64,000 nt of DNA from Dreissena polymorpha (lineage: Eukaryota > Mollusca > Bivalvia > Myida > Dreissenidae): contig NC_068356.1 of the NCBI RefSeq assembly GCF_020536995.1, forward strand, positions 87,091,941-87,155,940, read 5' to 3'. Shown here in pieces: positions 63,748 to 64,000 of this stretch; positions within the stretch are counted from its first letter, which is position 1, and each line of letters starts with the position of its first letter. Below the pieces are notes generated by a model. The model saw nothing but the letters and a program-made list of their open reading frames with translations, ran no database searches and was not told the origin of the DNA. Made by a program: the position numbers and the translations under genes.

Positions 63748-64000
63748 AATACACAGAAATCACCAGGGATATTAAACGATTGGAGAAGAAAAGAAACAAT
63801 ACCAGCGCAAAACTTGCCGGTCTTTGAAACGCAATAAAGTTTTTTAACGAAAAAGACCGAGAAGAATACGGTCACCCATTTTTTATGCGCACAAACGAAA
63901 CGCCAGAATCATTCAGCAGTTCTAGACGCAGAAGGAGCGTGGTCTCAACAAAACATAAAACACGAATAAAACGGACTAAAGACGAAAATTACAATATCTA
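63748..64000 (+). pseudogene. Broken copy of ADMP exon 5 in unit C (cut by window end)
   Basis: Starts after the same TTGCTTTCAG acceptor and reads EYTEITRDIKRLEKK, then changes frame through an 8-bp insertion and a deletion of about 20 bp and meets TGA after KLAGL. Downstream, the frame through DREEYGHPFFMRTNETPES and RRRRSVVSTKHKT matches the functional exon closely. The knot domain would lie beyond 64000. Confidence 0.92.

Larger units (their letters stand above)
57965..64000. repeat. Duplicated block, unit C (younger, runs off the window)
   Basis: Begins like B (AGATAGAACTAGAAAATAACC; GTACGTTTGTTTTATGATCAC), then has about 4.3 kb not matched in A (58.3-62.6 kb, with a degenerate tandem at 61731-61980). 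From 62732 it follows exon 4, intron 4 and exon 5 of the ADMP-like gene very closely to the window edge. Confidence 0.8.

Overview
The window is animal nuclear DNA, most likely from a bivalve mollusc. It is AT-rich, its genes have GT..AG introns, and it carries many short inverted-repeat elements. One of these, with a double hairpin core, occurs 14 times and resembles a repeat I associate with Dreissena (zebra/quagga mussel). That species guess is recall, not a search result. No LTR, retroviral or Polinton-like element, CRISPR array or rRNA gene was recognised.

Left third (0.4-15.2 kb): three metabolic genes. A five-exon glutathione S-transferase of delta/theta type (minus, 4045-410) is followed by a five-exon zinc MDR dehydrogenase resembling bacterial L-threonine 3-dehydrogenase (minus, 11769-7579). 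Divergent from the latter, 2.1 kb away, is an uninterrupted 427-residue L-rhamnonate dehydratase (plus, 13881-15164) with all expected metal and histidine residues. The last two could belong to one sugar-acid route, which is inference.

Middle (19.7-38.6 kb): a complete five-exon TGF-beta family gene (plus, 471 residues). Its cystine-knot domain reads most like ADMP, a BMP-type ligand. Intron 1 is 13.7 kb and filled with transposon debris and a 32-bp minisatellite of 20 units.

Right (36-64 kb): the 3' part of the ADMP-like gene lies in a block seen three times. Unit A (about 35.95-52.27 kb) holds the working exons 4 and 5 and a broken Tx1/L1-type LINE. Unit B (53.56-57.96 kb) is old and keeps only a decayed exon 4. 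Unit C (57.97 kb to the window end) is younger and carries exon 4 and exon 5 copies that are both broken.

A recurring oddity is that splice-acceptor junctions have been duplicated in tandem inside introns of three genes (GST intron 4, MDR dehydrogenase intron 2, ADMP intron 3), leaving decoy acceptors upstream of the real one. A fourth acceptor (MDR intron 1) lies directly on a TGAT microsatellite.
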